Shown piece by piece: positions 19,850 through 29,834 of a stretch of 64,000 nucleotides of DNA. Position numbers and translations under genes: made by a program. How positions within the stretch are numbered: the stretch's first letter is position 1; each line of letters opens with the position of its first letter. Below the pieces are notes generated by a model. The model was not told where the DNA came from. It did no database searches and saw only the letters and a list, made by a program, of their open reading frames with translations. Source of the stretch: Sacculina carcini. Taxonomy: Eukaryota; Arthropoda; Thecostraca; Sacculinidae. The stretch is from positions 4,372,001 through 4,436,000 of the forward strand of contig OU696577.1 of NCBI GenBank assembly GCA_916048095.2. Reading direction: 5' to 3'.

Positions 19850-22505
19850 CTGGACTGTTGAGAACAGTCTGTATGGGAGTGACCACTTCCCTATATGGAT
19901 CTGTCTTAATGCGGTACCTAGGGTGGGAACACGACCACCGAGATGGAATTTCAAACGAGCTGATTGGGTCCGCTATGATTGCTTGACACTGGAAGCCATG
20001 GGCAACCCCACACTTCGACCCAGCGTCGAAGATTTTACTGAGGCCATAGTCACCTGTGCCAAACAGAGCATTCCGCGCACGGCATCGCGTCCCCGGCGGC
20101 GTCCTGTTCCTTGGTGGACAGACGCGTGTTCTGCGGCGTTGCGAGAGCGACGTCGTTGCTGGGGTCGCTTCCGGCCCAACAGCACGGTGGCAAACATGCT
20201 TTGCTTTCGCCACTCTCGCACACAAGCTCGATGGACCTTTCGCGAGTCGAAGCGGGCCTCGTGGGTGTCCCATTTGTCCAGCATTAATCGGCATTGTCCT
20301 ATATCCACCATATGGGACCGTATAAAGCGCATCTCTGGGAAGTACCGTCCCACTCCACTGCCTTCTCTGAAGATCAGTGGCGTGGACGTGATAAATCCGG
20401 AGCATGTTGCTGACGAAATCGGCCGATATCTAGCGGAGCGCTGTCGTGCAAACGTAGACGACCCTGACTTTGCGGTGATCAAACAGCAGTGCGAGAGATC
20501 ACCCGTTGATTTCTCAACCAGCTGTCAGCTGTCAATCAACAGCGATTTTTCTGCATATGAGCTGAGAACAGCCTTGCGATCGCTTCGCGATGTCCCTGAA
20601 GGCCCTGATGAGGCTCACAACCTCATGCTGAAACCTCTGTCGCCCGCAGTGCTGTCCACCTTGCTGCAGGTCTTCAATGATCTGTGGAGTGGTGGGCAGT
20701 TTCCAGCCTGCTGGCGACGGGCAATCGTGATACCCATCACGAAACAGGGCAAATCGGGCGATCACCCGTCTGACTATCGCCCGATATCGCTGACCTCCAG
20801 TCTCTGCAAGCTGTTTGAGAAAATGGTTTGCAGACGGCTGGTATGGTTTCTGGAACGCGGTCGGCTGTTCAATGATGCTCAGTGCGGATTTCGCCAGGGT
20901 CGCTCAACGTTAGACCACTTGGTGACCATCGACTCTCGCGTGCGTGAAAGTTTCACACGAGGTCACCACGTTGGGGCGATATTCTTTGACATCGAAAAGG
21001 AATATGACACCACATGGCGACATGGAATTCTTCGCAAACTGCATCGCTGTGGTGTCAGAGGCAACATGGGGAGGTTCGTACACAATTTCCTTTTGCACCG
21101 CACATTCTGTGTGCGTGTTGGGAACTCCCTGTCTCGTTCGTTCGATCAGGCAGAAGGCGTTCCACAGGGTAGTGTGGTCAGCGTGGCCCTTTTTGCCATA
21201 ATGATCAACGACATTGACAATCATTTGCCTCCCTCGATTGGACGGTCTCTATTTGTGGACGACATTGCCGTATGGTGTTCTTCCCGCAGCACTGTTGCTG
21301 TCCAGCGTCAACTGCAGCTGGCGGTGAATAAAATAGAGACTTGGGGAACGCGTAACTGCTTCCGCTTCTCGACGTCCAAAACGGTCGGTTTACACTTCTG
21401 CCGCCGTCGAGGTGCCTGCCCTGACATGTAAGTGGAATTGTACGGCAGTGCTGTCTCATTCCAACGCACGTTTCGGTTTTTAGGGGTCACGTTGGACTCG
21501 CGCTTGACCTACACCGACCATATTTCACAGCTGAGAACCACATGTCTAAAGGCACTGAATGTGCTGAAGACTGTTTCCCGCATGCGGTATGGAGCAGATC
21601 GACAGTCCCTTCTCCTTCTGTACCGCTCGTTAGTCAGGTCGCGTCTCGATTACGCCAACATTGTATATGATCTGGCTTCGGAGTCAGCAAAAAGCGGTTT
21701 GAATGTCGTACACCACGCAGGGAAACTCATTGCCACCGGCGCGTTTCGCACGTCGCCAATCGTCAGCCTCCTTGTTGAGGCTGATGAGGCTCCGCTGGCG
21801 CTCCGTCGTCAAGAGCTGGGCATGCGTTATTCTTGCAACATGGCAAGCACCCATGAAAACCCCGCGTATGACGTGGTATTTTCCCAGCATGTGCCTGAGC
21901 AGCACCTTCCAGGACCTCAGTGTTCTGTGCTGTTTTGCAGCAAAATGAGGGCACTGCTGGAGTCATGCGGGATGGGTGCTAACGACGTCCTCAGACAAGA
22001 ATACACGGCGGAGTCACCCTGGGAATTGGTCACACCCGAGGTCGACGTCTCGCTAGCAGCTCTGCCGAAACACCGTACGGTGCCCAGTGTGCTTCTCTCA
22101 AACACACTGGATCGAATTCATTCTTACGGACGGTATACTGCCGTGTACACTGATGGGTCTAAGTCGGCCAGTGGTGTGGGTTGTGCGTTTGTAAGTGGAG
22201 GTACGTGCCGCTCGAGCACGCTGCCACCGAGCGCTTCCATTTACACGGCTGAACTGTACGCTATCCTGCTGGCCCTGGTTTTTATTCGCTCATCTTCATT
22301 TTCTTTGATTGTAGTTCTATCCGACTCCCTTAGTGTTTTAACTTCATTATCGTCTTTCTCCTTACATCCTCCTATACAGAGGTTTTTATTTAATCGGTAC
22401 ATTTCTCATGTCCATCATTTTAGGGTAGTTTAGCTTTAAATGGACTGGGGGGTGTCGTATGATCCCAGAGGCCGGTGCACCCCATAAACACAAATAACGA
22501 AACGA
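19850..22505 (+). mobile_element. I-LINE, I/R1-type LINE with RNase H
   Basis: 5'-truncated within the endonuclease (its last motif, SDHFPIW, is at about 19875-19895), then full RT and an RNase H domain cut short. A short 3' region with AATAACGAAACGAA ends near 22505. RNase H after RT points to the I superfamily. Confidence 0.75.
19865..22433 (+). pseudogene. I-LINE endonuclease end, RT and RNase H
   Basis: A single reading frame from the endonuclease end to 22433 with only one stop (TAA 21429-21431). RT motifs: DYRPISLTSSLCKLFE, AQCGFRQGRSTLDHL, IFFDIEKEYDTTW (the usual Ala is Glu here), GVPQGSVVSVALFAI, LFVDDIAVWCS. After the thumb comes RNase H: VYTDGSKSASGVGCAFV, then YTAELYAILLAL and VVLSDSLSVL, with D, E and D of the active site present. 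The last part of RNase H is missing and the frame ends in unrelated sequence. Upstream, the hAT fragment is joined directly. Confidence 0.85.
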
Positions 22506-22523
22506 AGCCTGGACAACCAGCAC

Positions 22524-22596
22524 GTTGGTGTGGGTCCGGCACGTTGGTCTGGTCCGTCTGGTTGGTCTGGTCCGTCTCGTTGGTCTGGTCCGTATA
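22524..22596. repeat. 18-bp tandem repeat
   Basis: GTTGGTCTGGTCCGTCT units start at 22543, 22561 and 22579, with a diverged unit at 22524. Confidence 0.8.
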
Positions 22597-22676
22597 GGGT
22601 GTCTCGAGTGCCTACAAATTGGTCCGTTGATCTCGCTGATGGTATGTCACGGCATATTAGCCACGTGAGATAGGTG

Positions 22677-22966
22677 AACGACGACGGCAATGATGATGGT
22701 GACAGTCAGCGTTATGCGGCAGTAAAAGATGACACTGCAAGTGATGTAGCTGAAGGTGAACACTCGACAAAAATCAACGTGAATACTGGAGCTGACTGTG
22801 CATGGCAAGGCAGACTTCGGGACCCCTCGTTGATTCAAGCTCCTTTGCGTTATAGAGACTCATACTCATCGGAACTGACTTGGGGAGGTATAATTATATG
22901 TTCACAATTATATAACAGTATGGCTTTGGTTTTAGCATCGAGCGTTGCGTGCGTTGTTTGTGATTG
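22677..22966 (+). pseudogene. Possible Gypsy pol C-terminal tail
   Basis: A 97-codon frame with an acidic Asp/Glu-rich start and an end PLRYRDSYSSELTW, similar in style to the basic or aromatic tails after Gypsy integrases. It is followed by about 300 bp of sequence that could be an LTR. Weak evidence; no integrase is adjacent. Confidence 0.25.
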
Positions 22967-23805
22967 AGTGTATGTATATGATATGTATGTGTGTTCGTGT
23001 TAGTGTGAGAACGGTGATCAGCTGACTGTGTAGGCTGAGCTACATGACAGTGACCTGTGTTGGCAGTGATCTTAGTGACAGTGTGTTTGAGGAGATGGGA
23101 GAAGGGTGTGCGTTGTCGCTGTCGCGTTATTGTTTTTCATTGTTGTCGAGGGCCGGTTGTTATTCATATTTATTGTATTGTTTTGTCTTGTTCAATATAT
23201 TCTACATTATTCTATGGACTAAAATCTAACATCAGAGCACATTGGGGTTCATCCTAAAACCATAACAATTAAAAATACCTGAACAGAAGATGTTTTTGCA
23301 ACAAAAAATCACCAACAAGTGTACCGTTGTACTGTTGCTGTGATTCGTCCGCGATATTGTAGGCCACCTAATGCTGGTGGAACATCTCTAAATAGGTCTG
23401 TCAGAGTTCTTTTTTACTGCAGGAAGCGATGGAACGATGGAGCCGTGGCCTTGGTTGGGTGTGGTGCAGCAACCTTGACCAGGCTCAACAGAGCTGTATT
23501 TTTACCTGCAGCTTTGTGAGCACTACTGATAGATGCGCCATCCCACTCCTGACACCACTGATGCGTCCCCACAATTCTACTCAGAGAACAAATGACGAAT
23601 CACACACAGGACTGTGCTGTGCATGCTGTCTTTTCACGCACTACCCGAAACACAATTGAAATTCAAACGTTCACTGTCCGCTGGCATTCCACCACTCACA
23701 CAACACACACAAATACATATTCAGTTTTCATAAACACAGTGACAATAAATATGGGCTCAAAGACACGCGCCTCCGCCAATCACACATCACATACTTACAA
23801 ACATA
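22967..23805. other. No clear gene; possible LTR
   Basis: TG-rich, then mixed sequence. Near 23240 the bases ACATTGGGGTTCATCCTA look like the end of an LTR followed by a proline-tRNA-type primer site (TTGGGG...), but I find no partner repeat. The remainder to 23805 has no recognisable feature. Confidence 0.3.
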
Positions 23806-23807
23806 CA

Positions 23808-23843
<36 letters not shown>

Positions 23844-23866
23844 AACACACACACACATAACAATAT
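23806..23866. repeat. (CA)n microsatellite
   Basis: About 30 CA units with small interruptions. Confidence 0.9.
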
Positions 23867-24184
23867 AGATAATATAGCGTCGGCTATAGCCATACGCTGT
23901 GAGCTTTTAAGGATAATTGCACTCAAACGTATTTATTGCCATTATTGTATAACGCACAAGGTATCAACAATTTCTTTGAGGCTTGTAATAATATAATATT
24001 TAAAATATGCATTTAAGCATATGAATGGTAGGAATACTAAGGCTAGATTGACATTGGCTAGATTGTCATTAGGTCATCCTTCCGAAGACAGGCCACATTT
24101 TTAGTACTGTTGAGTGACTATCACCCCCCTCTTCCTATGACCGATTTAGTCGCTGACCATTCTATCATATGTACATTGGGAAGG

Positions 24185-24299
24185 AATCGAGGGTCGATCG
24201 ACAGACCTGCATGTGTTTGATACATGCAGGTCTGTGTCAAACGGGTCACATGTGACACATTTGTCAAACACATGCAGGTCTGTCGATCGACTCTCGATT
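24185..24299. repeat. Long inverted repeat (hairpin)
   Basis: Arms 24185-24220 and 24264-24299 are 36 bp each with one mismatch. The 43-bp loop contains a third partial copy of the arm sequence (CATGCAGGTCTGTGTCAAAC) and a palindrome TCACATGTGA. Each arm also contains GTCGATCGAC, itself a palindrome. No coding frame. Flanks 23867-24184 and 24300-25190 show no gene. Confidence 0.9.
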
Positions 24300-25429
24300 A
24301 CTGCATCGTTATGGTGTGTTTTCTAGGACTTCGTCGCTGGGTGCGGCTTTGCCTGCTGTACATCCTCCCGTGGAATGTGGTTTCCAGATCACCCGGACAT
24401 ATTTGTCTCCGAAGATATGAGGCCGTGTATGATTAGTCTAATGTCATTTAGTGTGTGCTCGCTGTATGTACAATGTTTCACCGGTTAGACACGTTTTTTG
24501 TTTGTAACAAGAAAGGGGGTTTGTTTGTGTTTCTTCGTCGGTGTTCTTTGTTGGTGAATTCAACCAACCTCATTTGACATGGTCACGGACCTAGTGAGAC
24601 ATACAGATGTAATGGTTTGAGAGTCCCTAGTACCCGGTATCGTCGCCTACCTGGTGATGGTTGTGCCTGATATTCAATAATCCTTGTGCAATGATAACCT
24701 TGCAATTGTGACCACTGTAGTTGAGTTCAATTTTCATGTGTGTGTGTGTCGATGCAATATATACGAATCAATTTTTTTCACGGCTGCTAATTTTGAGCAT
24801 TGATTTGTCCCATACACGCACACATCATATGTTATATGTAGTATTAGTACATATGAAGGACTACTAAATACAGGACGTTCACGGCCCGATATCTGAGTCA
24901 GCGAGCGGAGGTCATTGCTTCCCTTGTAACACGTCGTTATTCACTCGACGAACATTAAAACTACACAATTAACGTTGTTAATACGACAAATATATGCACT
25001 ATTGACCTAGTAAAGGTAATATGAGCTAAAAAACCAGCATACACAATTATTTGTTGCCTCAAAAAATTTATTATTCTTGAACATTTGTGATTGAAAGCGA
25101 CCAATTGATTGAGCTTTTTAAATCAAAATGCATTCATTTTCTCGAAAAATGGATTATGCCTGAACATTTATGATTATACAAACGACAAACTATTATCATT
25201 ATTATTAATTACAGGCAAACCCAGTAGCATGGGAAGAGTGCAAGCACTATTACCACCCTAAGGTGGCCCCATGTACCGGAAGCGCCCAAAAGATTCAGAG
25301 AGAAAGAGAGTTCGAAAAGAAAAAAGTCTAAAAAGAGAGTTGGAAAGAAAATAATAAATAAATAACAATAAATAATAAACCATCATCCGATAACAATCCA
25401 TAATGTCACTCCGCCCACGTTCCTCAATA

Positions 25430-25880
25430 AATAATAACAATCAACAATAAATATGTGATTCAGTAAATAACAGCCATCAATAAATAAGAATAAATATTAA
25501 TAAATAAGTAATAAATAACAATCAAGAACAATAAACATGATTCAATAAGAAACATCCAACAATAAATATAAATATGATTCAATAAGTAACCACAACACAA
25601 ATAAATATGATTCAATAAACAACACCAATAAATATGATTAAATAAACAACAACAATACATATGATTCAATAAACAGCAACAACAATAAATATGATTCAAT
25701 AAACAACAACAGCCAACACTGAGTAAAAGTATAATTTAATAAATAACAACAACCAATAATAAATAGTAATAAATAGAGAGTAAAATAAGAATAAATATAA
25801 ATAAATAGAAAATAAATGAAAATATGCATGAATAAATAACAATAAATATGATTAAATATACAATTAATAAGACTCAACAG
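25430..25880. repeat. Minisatellite in 2A-LINE 3' UTR
   Basis: Units around ATGATTCAATAAACAACAAC, spaced about 24-30 bp, degenerating leftward. The same minisatellite is in the second 2A-LINE copy at 42670-43200. Confidence 0.75.
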
Positions 25881-25909
25881 TCAATTCCGCATTTTCAGTA
25901 GCATTTCAT

Positions 25910-26365
25910 TTACTTGAATTGCCTCAAATTGGCCTTGAATTTCGTCAAATTGTTCTGCGAGAAAGCCTCCTCCTTCAACGTGTTCCAAGTAGACACAGTG
26001 GCCGGAAGAAAGCAACGTTGGAATTGTTTTGTACGACAACGAATTGGAGCCATGCACTGGGAATGCTGTTTGGATGTAAACCGTGTGCTTCTTGCTGCCA
26101 CGAAATCATCAGGAATTGACTTGCTCATCGGATGATTGTCGTTGTGCTTGATCTTGTACAGCATGCACACGCTGCTGACTTTTCGGCGATGGCAAAAATC
26201 ACCAAGAACCAAGTCACCACAGAGGAACTTGCAAGTTCTAACAACTCTGTTGATGAGATTGAGGTGACAATCCGCAGCAGAAGACCACACGGGGGCGCAG
26301 TACTCGAGTATTGGCAAAATGAAACAGCGAAAACAACTTTTTGAGATTGTGCTGCTACCGAACAT
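25910..26365 (-). pseudogene. 2A-LINE RT C-terminal region
   Basis: An open frame of 151 codons (FRCFILPILEYCAPVW, LCGDLVLGDFCHRRKVSSV, TVSTWNTLKEEAFSQNNL) nearly identical to the end of the RT at 43279-44163. It lacks the catalytic palm. Confidence 0.85.
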
Positions 26366-26496
26366 CCGATATGCTTTTCTTATAATTCCCAGTTTCCGCG
26401 ATGCCGAACAAACTAGCTAAATTAGAATGTGACTCTCAAACGTCTGGACAGTGGACAGTCTGGAAGATATCAAGTGCTCGAATATTTTGGATAAAT

Positions 26497-27904
26497 TTTA
26501 TATATTTATTTTTTAATTTTTTTATTTTAAATTTAATATTTTGGACAAATAGTGCCGCATGGCTGCCGATATGGGCGCATCGCTCAGTCATCAGCTGGGT
26601 GATGTGGCTGATATTGTCGAGCGCTGGACAAATGGCTTCCTTGACAATGGGTGCCCCCAACAGTGTTAGCTTATCCAATGGGGTGTACCGGGCAAATCTG
26701 AAGAAGGAATCTGTTGCTTCTGAAAGTTGTTCAGCGATGGTGTTGATCCCTGAGTGAAGACCTCCAACTGTGTTCAGGTGTGTCACTTCGCTCTTGCTCA
26801 TATTCACCTCCAAACCGATACTCTCAAGAGCTATGGTGGCCCGATGAATGTCGCTAATGACTACATCAATAGGACCTGCGATGGTGGCATCATCCAAGAA
26901 CCACACATTCATCGGCGATTGCATCGATTGGGCGATCGGGTCTACCGCCAAGGCGAACCAGAGCGGACCCATGGAGTTACCTTGTTGCACTCCTCTGCAA
27001 GACCACAGGCGCATAGTACCGAGGAAAAGCGGAGATGACTGAGAGTAGGCTTGTCGAAGGATGGAAGAGCTGCCGGGAAGCGTTGGCTAACAGCATTAAA
27101 AACTGCCCGTCGATGTACACTATTGAATGAGTTTTTCAAATCGAGCTTGCAGGTGACGTTAGTACCTCTCGTTGACCGTTCAGTAAATTGCCGGACCGCA
27201 TTCACTGCTGCCTCGCAGCCGAGGGGCGTTCCAACACCGAGCTGCACCGGCCGAAATTTTGGAGCTATGGCGGCTGTCATCCGACCGGCGACTAGCTTAT
27301 TAGCAAGTCTCCGATAGGTACATCCAATGGCAATAGGTCGCAAGCCTCCATCCTTTGTCTTCACGGTTACCAACCGAACACAGAAGAATGCGTTTTTGAC
27401 CATGTCCGAGACGGAGCCGTATAGAACGCAGTTCATCAGCTTTGTCAAGCTGGAGCAAAAACGACGACCATCTTCAGCCACACCTTTTCCGGTGAGCTGA
27501 CGCAGATGCATAGGTCAGATGCCGTCAATGCCAGCCGAAGAGCTGGGATTAAAACTTCGAAGGACAGGCTCCATCTCGTCCTCACTCACTGACAGCTCCG
27601 GTGCAAGTGATACATCCGTGCTGAGATCTTCACTGGCTGGTGCTGGCGGATGTTTTAGCTGCATAGCGGCGTAAACTTCATCACACGGCGTGGCCATAGT
27701 TTCATCCGACGAGAGTAGCCGGAGTGCACCTTTGAAATCGCCATCCGCACATTTACTACGCACACGTCGACCCAGTACTGCATTTGTGTCGGTTTTCTTA
27801 GACCGGCTTGTGCCAACTACCTTAGATCCAGAGCTCTTGCTTCTAGCCAGTGGTCCCGTATAGGCGTATGAAAGTAACCGCCACCATGCAACCACTGAGC
27901 GACT
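26497..27904 (-). pseudogene. NR-LINE reverse transcriptase
   Basis: Continuous in frame with the zinc-finger ORF: after TAA 27905-27907 the same frame runs to TGA 27515-27517, then on to about 27010. A frameshift there leads into the palm. Motifs: EPVLRSFNPSSSAGIDGI (start of RT), GGLRPIAIGCTYRRL, LGVGTPLGCEAAVNAVR, CKLDLKNSFNSVHR (motif A), GVQQGNSMGPLWFALAV (motif B), VWFLDDATIAG (motif C), LTLLGAPIV. C-terminal sequence after about 26560 is replaced by repeat-derived sequence. Two stops and one frameshift. Confidence 0.82.
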
Positions 27905-28588
27905 TTACAGTGCATCGTTGATAAGGCTACTGAGGTCCAGTGCGATTTGGTGACGTAAGCGTTTTGGTTCGTGCTGGGCGACAATGTGTTCAGACCGAAG
28001 CGTCGCTAGTGCGTCTGCCAAGTCGGTCGGTGGAGCAGCTGTCTCGGTGAAATGACCGACAGCGTCATCAAATCCTGTCGAATCAAGACAGGTCCGGCAG
28101 TGCCAAGTTCGCAGCACATCAACATGGGCCCGTTTTAAGCCAGCGCACGTGAGATGGTACACACGTTGGCAGTAGTTGCAAGTAACTAACCTCTTAAGGC
28201 TATTTACTGTTATACAAGAGGAGCAGGGTATGTGTGCAGCATCAATCCGTTGTGCGCCCTCTTGTTGGTGGCCGTGGTTTTGGCTGTCAGTAGGGCGCTG
28301 ATTGGGCTCATTAGGGTTAATCTTCATTCCGGCAGCGCCACACCGCATCAGACGGCACGGAGCGCATGATCGCACTGTAGGCGTGAGTATGCAACCTCCT
28401 CCTGTGCTGCATGTCGAGAGGGTGCTGTCGTCCAAATGGTGGCGTTGATAAAACACATTACATGCTCTACAGGCCACGGCTCCGTACTTCGACTGACAAG
28501 GACCCGGGTCTCTGCATATTGTGCAGGCTGACATCCGTACAGTTATGGCCAAATACCGAAGATCCGAAATATATTCACAAAAAATCAA
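27905..28588 (-). CDS. NR-LINE N-terminus: nuclear-receptor C4 domain plus PHD finger
   Basis: 227 codons. Residues 22-88 match a nuclear-receptor DNA-binding domain. Finger 1 is C22-x2-C25-x14-C40-x2-C43, with KYGAVACRACNVFYQR at the recognition helix. Finger 2 is C60-x5-C66-x8-C75-x2-C78 and ends RSCAPCRLMRCGAAGM. Family spacing is C-x2-C-x13-C-x2-C, then C-x5-C-x9-C-x2-C, so each finger differs by about one residue. Residues 122-167 form a PHD finger: C122, C125, C137, C140, H145, C148, C164, C167. After a Q/N-rich linker the ORF continues, through one TAA, into RT. I infer that the fingers bind target DNA or chromatin. The start could instead be Met19. Confidence 0.85.
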   Translation of the reverse strand: MIFCEYISDLRYLAITVRMSACTICRDPGPCQSKYGAVACRACNVFYQRHHLDDSTLSTCSTGGGCILTPTVRSCAPCRLMRCGAAGMKINPNEPNQRPTDSQNHGHQQEGAQRIDAAHIPCSSCITVNSLKRLVTCNYCQRVYHLTCAGLKRAHVDVLRTWHCRTCLDSTGFDDAVGHFTETAAPPTDLADALATLRSEHIVAQHEPKRLRHQIALDLSSLINDAL

Positions 28589-28639
28589 TGAGTATGTATT
28601 AGATTAGTGCTGGATATTGTGTATGAATGATTATTTTGT

Positions 28640-28840
28640 ATCAGCGTGAGTGAAGGTGCTGTATGTGTATATGAGCGTGCGTTTGAATGGTGGATTGTCC
28701 GGTTTGCTGACTGCGCGTGCCAAGTGGTGGCGTTATGTTTCGGTAGTCGTTGTGTGAGTGTCGTGGAGTGTGTGTCGGTGTGCGGTGTCTTGTGGGCGCG
28801 CGTGGGGCTGCAATGCCCCCGCGCGCCCGTCTTCTAATAC
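28640..28840 (+). other. GC/TG-rich leader with hairpin, candidate Gypsy-2 5' LTR end
   Basis: Contains a strong hairpin (arms about 28796-28808 and 28815-28826, GCGCGTGGGGC against GCCCCCGCGCG). It shares an ordered set of motifs with 560-760. No primer site is recognisable before gag. Confidence 0.3.
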
Positions 28841-28920
28841 ATATTTTGTTTTTGTTCTTTATGTCTGCTTTTACAAGTTATTTCGTCTTTCTACAAGCAT
28901 ATCTTAAATCTCATCTGACT

Positions 28921-29680
28921 ATGGCTGTGAATAACGCTGAGCTGGGTAGCAGCATGGACTTGCGCCTAATTCCAGAGTTCAGTGGATCGGACGGTGAAGA
29001 TATCAGTGAATGGCTCGATAGACTCACGCTGGTGTGTAAGCTGCGTTACATTTCTGATGTGGCAACTGTGATTGCACTGCGTCTTTCTGGCGGTGCGTTT
29101 GCCGTGAATCAACAGCTGAAACCATTTGAGAGGAAGAGTCATGAGAATATTTGTTCCGCTCTCAGGGCTGCATTCGGTGCAGACCCCTACACAGCGTATG
29201 AACAATTTCATGATCGCAGGTTACGGACTAATGAAAGTCCCGATGTCTATCTCGCCGACCTCAAGCGGTTGGCGTCATTTTTTTGGTGGAGTCCCTGACA
29301 AGGCTCTGGGATGTGCTTTTGTCGCCGGCCTGCCTTCAGAAGCTCGTCAGCTACTACGTGCAAGCTCGCGGATGGATTTAATGGACCTGCCGCAACTGCT
29401 TGAGAAAGCCCGGATACTTCTGCAAAAGAATCAGAACAATGAATCCTGCTTGGCGCTTAGTGCGATTCGCCAACGGTCGATGGATGGAGCCATCAAGTGT
29501 TTTCATGTGGCGGTATTGGGCACATCAAACGCGACTGTCCCAGCAATCGTGTCGCGGCGAACCCTCGTGAAAATTCATGAACACATCCGAATCATTCGCG
29601 AAGGCCGGGAAACGACGACGGAGAGGAGCGCTCAGCGCCGGCATTCTCTCCGAAACAAAATTGAACGAGGTGCTGCCGAC
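28921..29680 (+). pseudogene. Gypsy-2 gag
   Basis: I prefer the ATG at 28921 (MAVNNAELG) to upstream starts in TG-rich sequence. Capsid-like features are IPEFSGSDGEDISEWLDRL, ALRLSGGAFAV and SPDVYLADLKRLASFF. A frameshift near 29280 leads to GCAFVAGLPSEARQLLRA. A CCHC knuckle (CFHCGGIGHIKRDC) can be read at 29497-29540 with another frameshift. The sequence is cut by the D-LINE at about 29687. Confidence 0.75.
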
Positions 29681-29834
29681 CGCATATGTTTTGTTTTGTT
29701 TGTTTTTATTCACACCAACCAACAGGATGACATCCCAATTATAGGCGGAGTACACATAATACAATTCACGAAAGCGAATAGCAAATATAAGATTCTAAAA
29801 CTTGGAAAAAAAATGTATATATATAAAGTCAATT

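Larger units (their letters stand above)
25192..26500 (-). mobile_element. 2A-LINE fragment (3' part)
   Basis: Closely matches 42447-44530. It has an (AAT)n tail at 25192-25215, a conserved 3' end (GTACCGGAAGCGCCC on plus), a minisatellite 25430-25880, the RT C-terminus 25910-26365, and a short upstream piece (about 26440-26500) after an internal deletion near 26400. Confidence 0.8.
26497..28588 (-). mobile_element. NR-LINE, LINE with nuclear-receptor-type zinc finger
   Basis: A minus-strand non-LTR element. A zinc-finger N-terminus (28088-28525) is followed by RT (about 26500-27600) without an APE endonuclease between them. N-terminal DNA-binding fingers followed directly by RT is the layout of the early-branching LINEs that carry a C-terminal restriction-like nuclease (R2, NeSL, CRE type). 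Here the C-terminus is lost where the 2A-LINE fragment begins near 26497. Clade not assigned. Confidence 0.7.

Noticed and set aside
19797..20482. Minus-strand frames of 202 and 169 codons opposite the I-LINE
   Set aside because: Shadow frames of the plus-strand RT ORF, which has recognisable motifs.
25430..25880. CRISPR-like array
   Set aside because: Regular short units but no distinct spacers; the same array sits in the 3' UTR of a second LINE copy.
28088..28525. Host nuclear receptor or PHD gene exon
   Set aside because: The frame is shared with LINE RT downstream on the same strand, with only two stops between, and there are no splice sites or ligand-binding domain.
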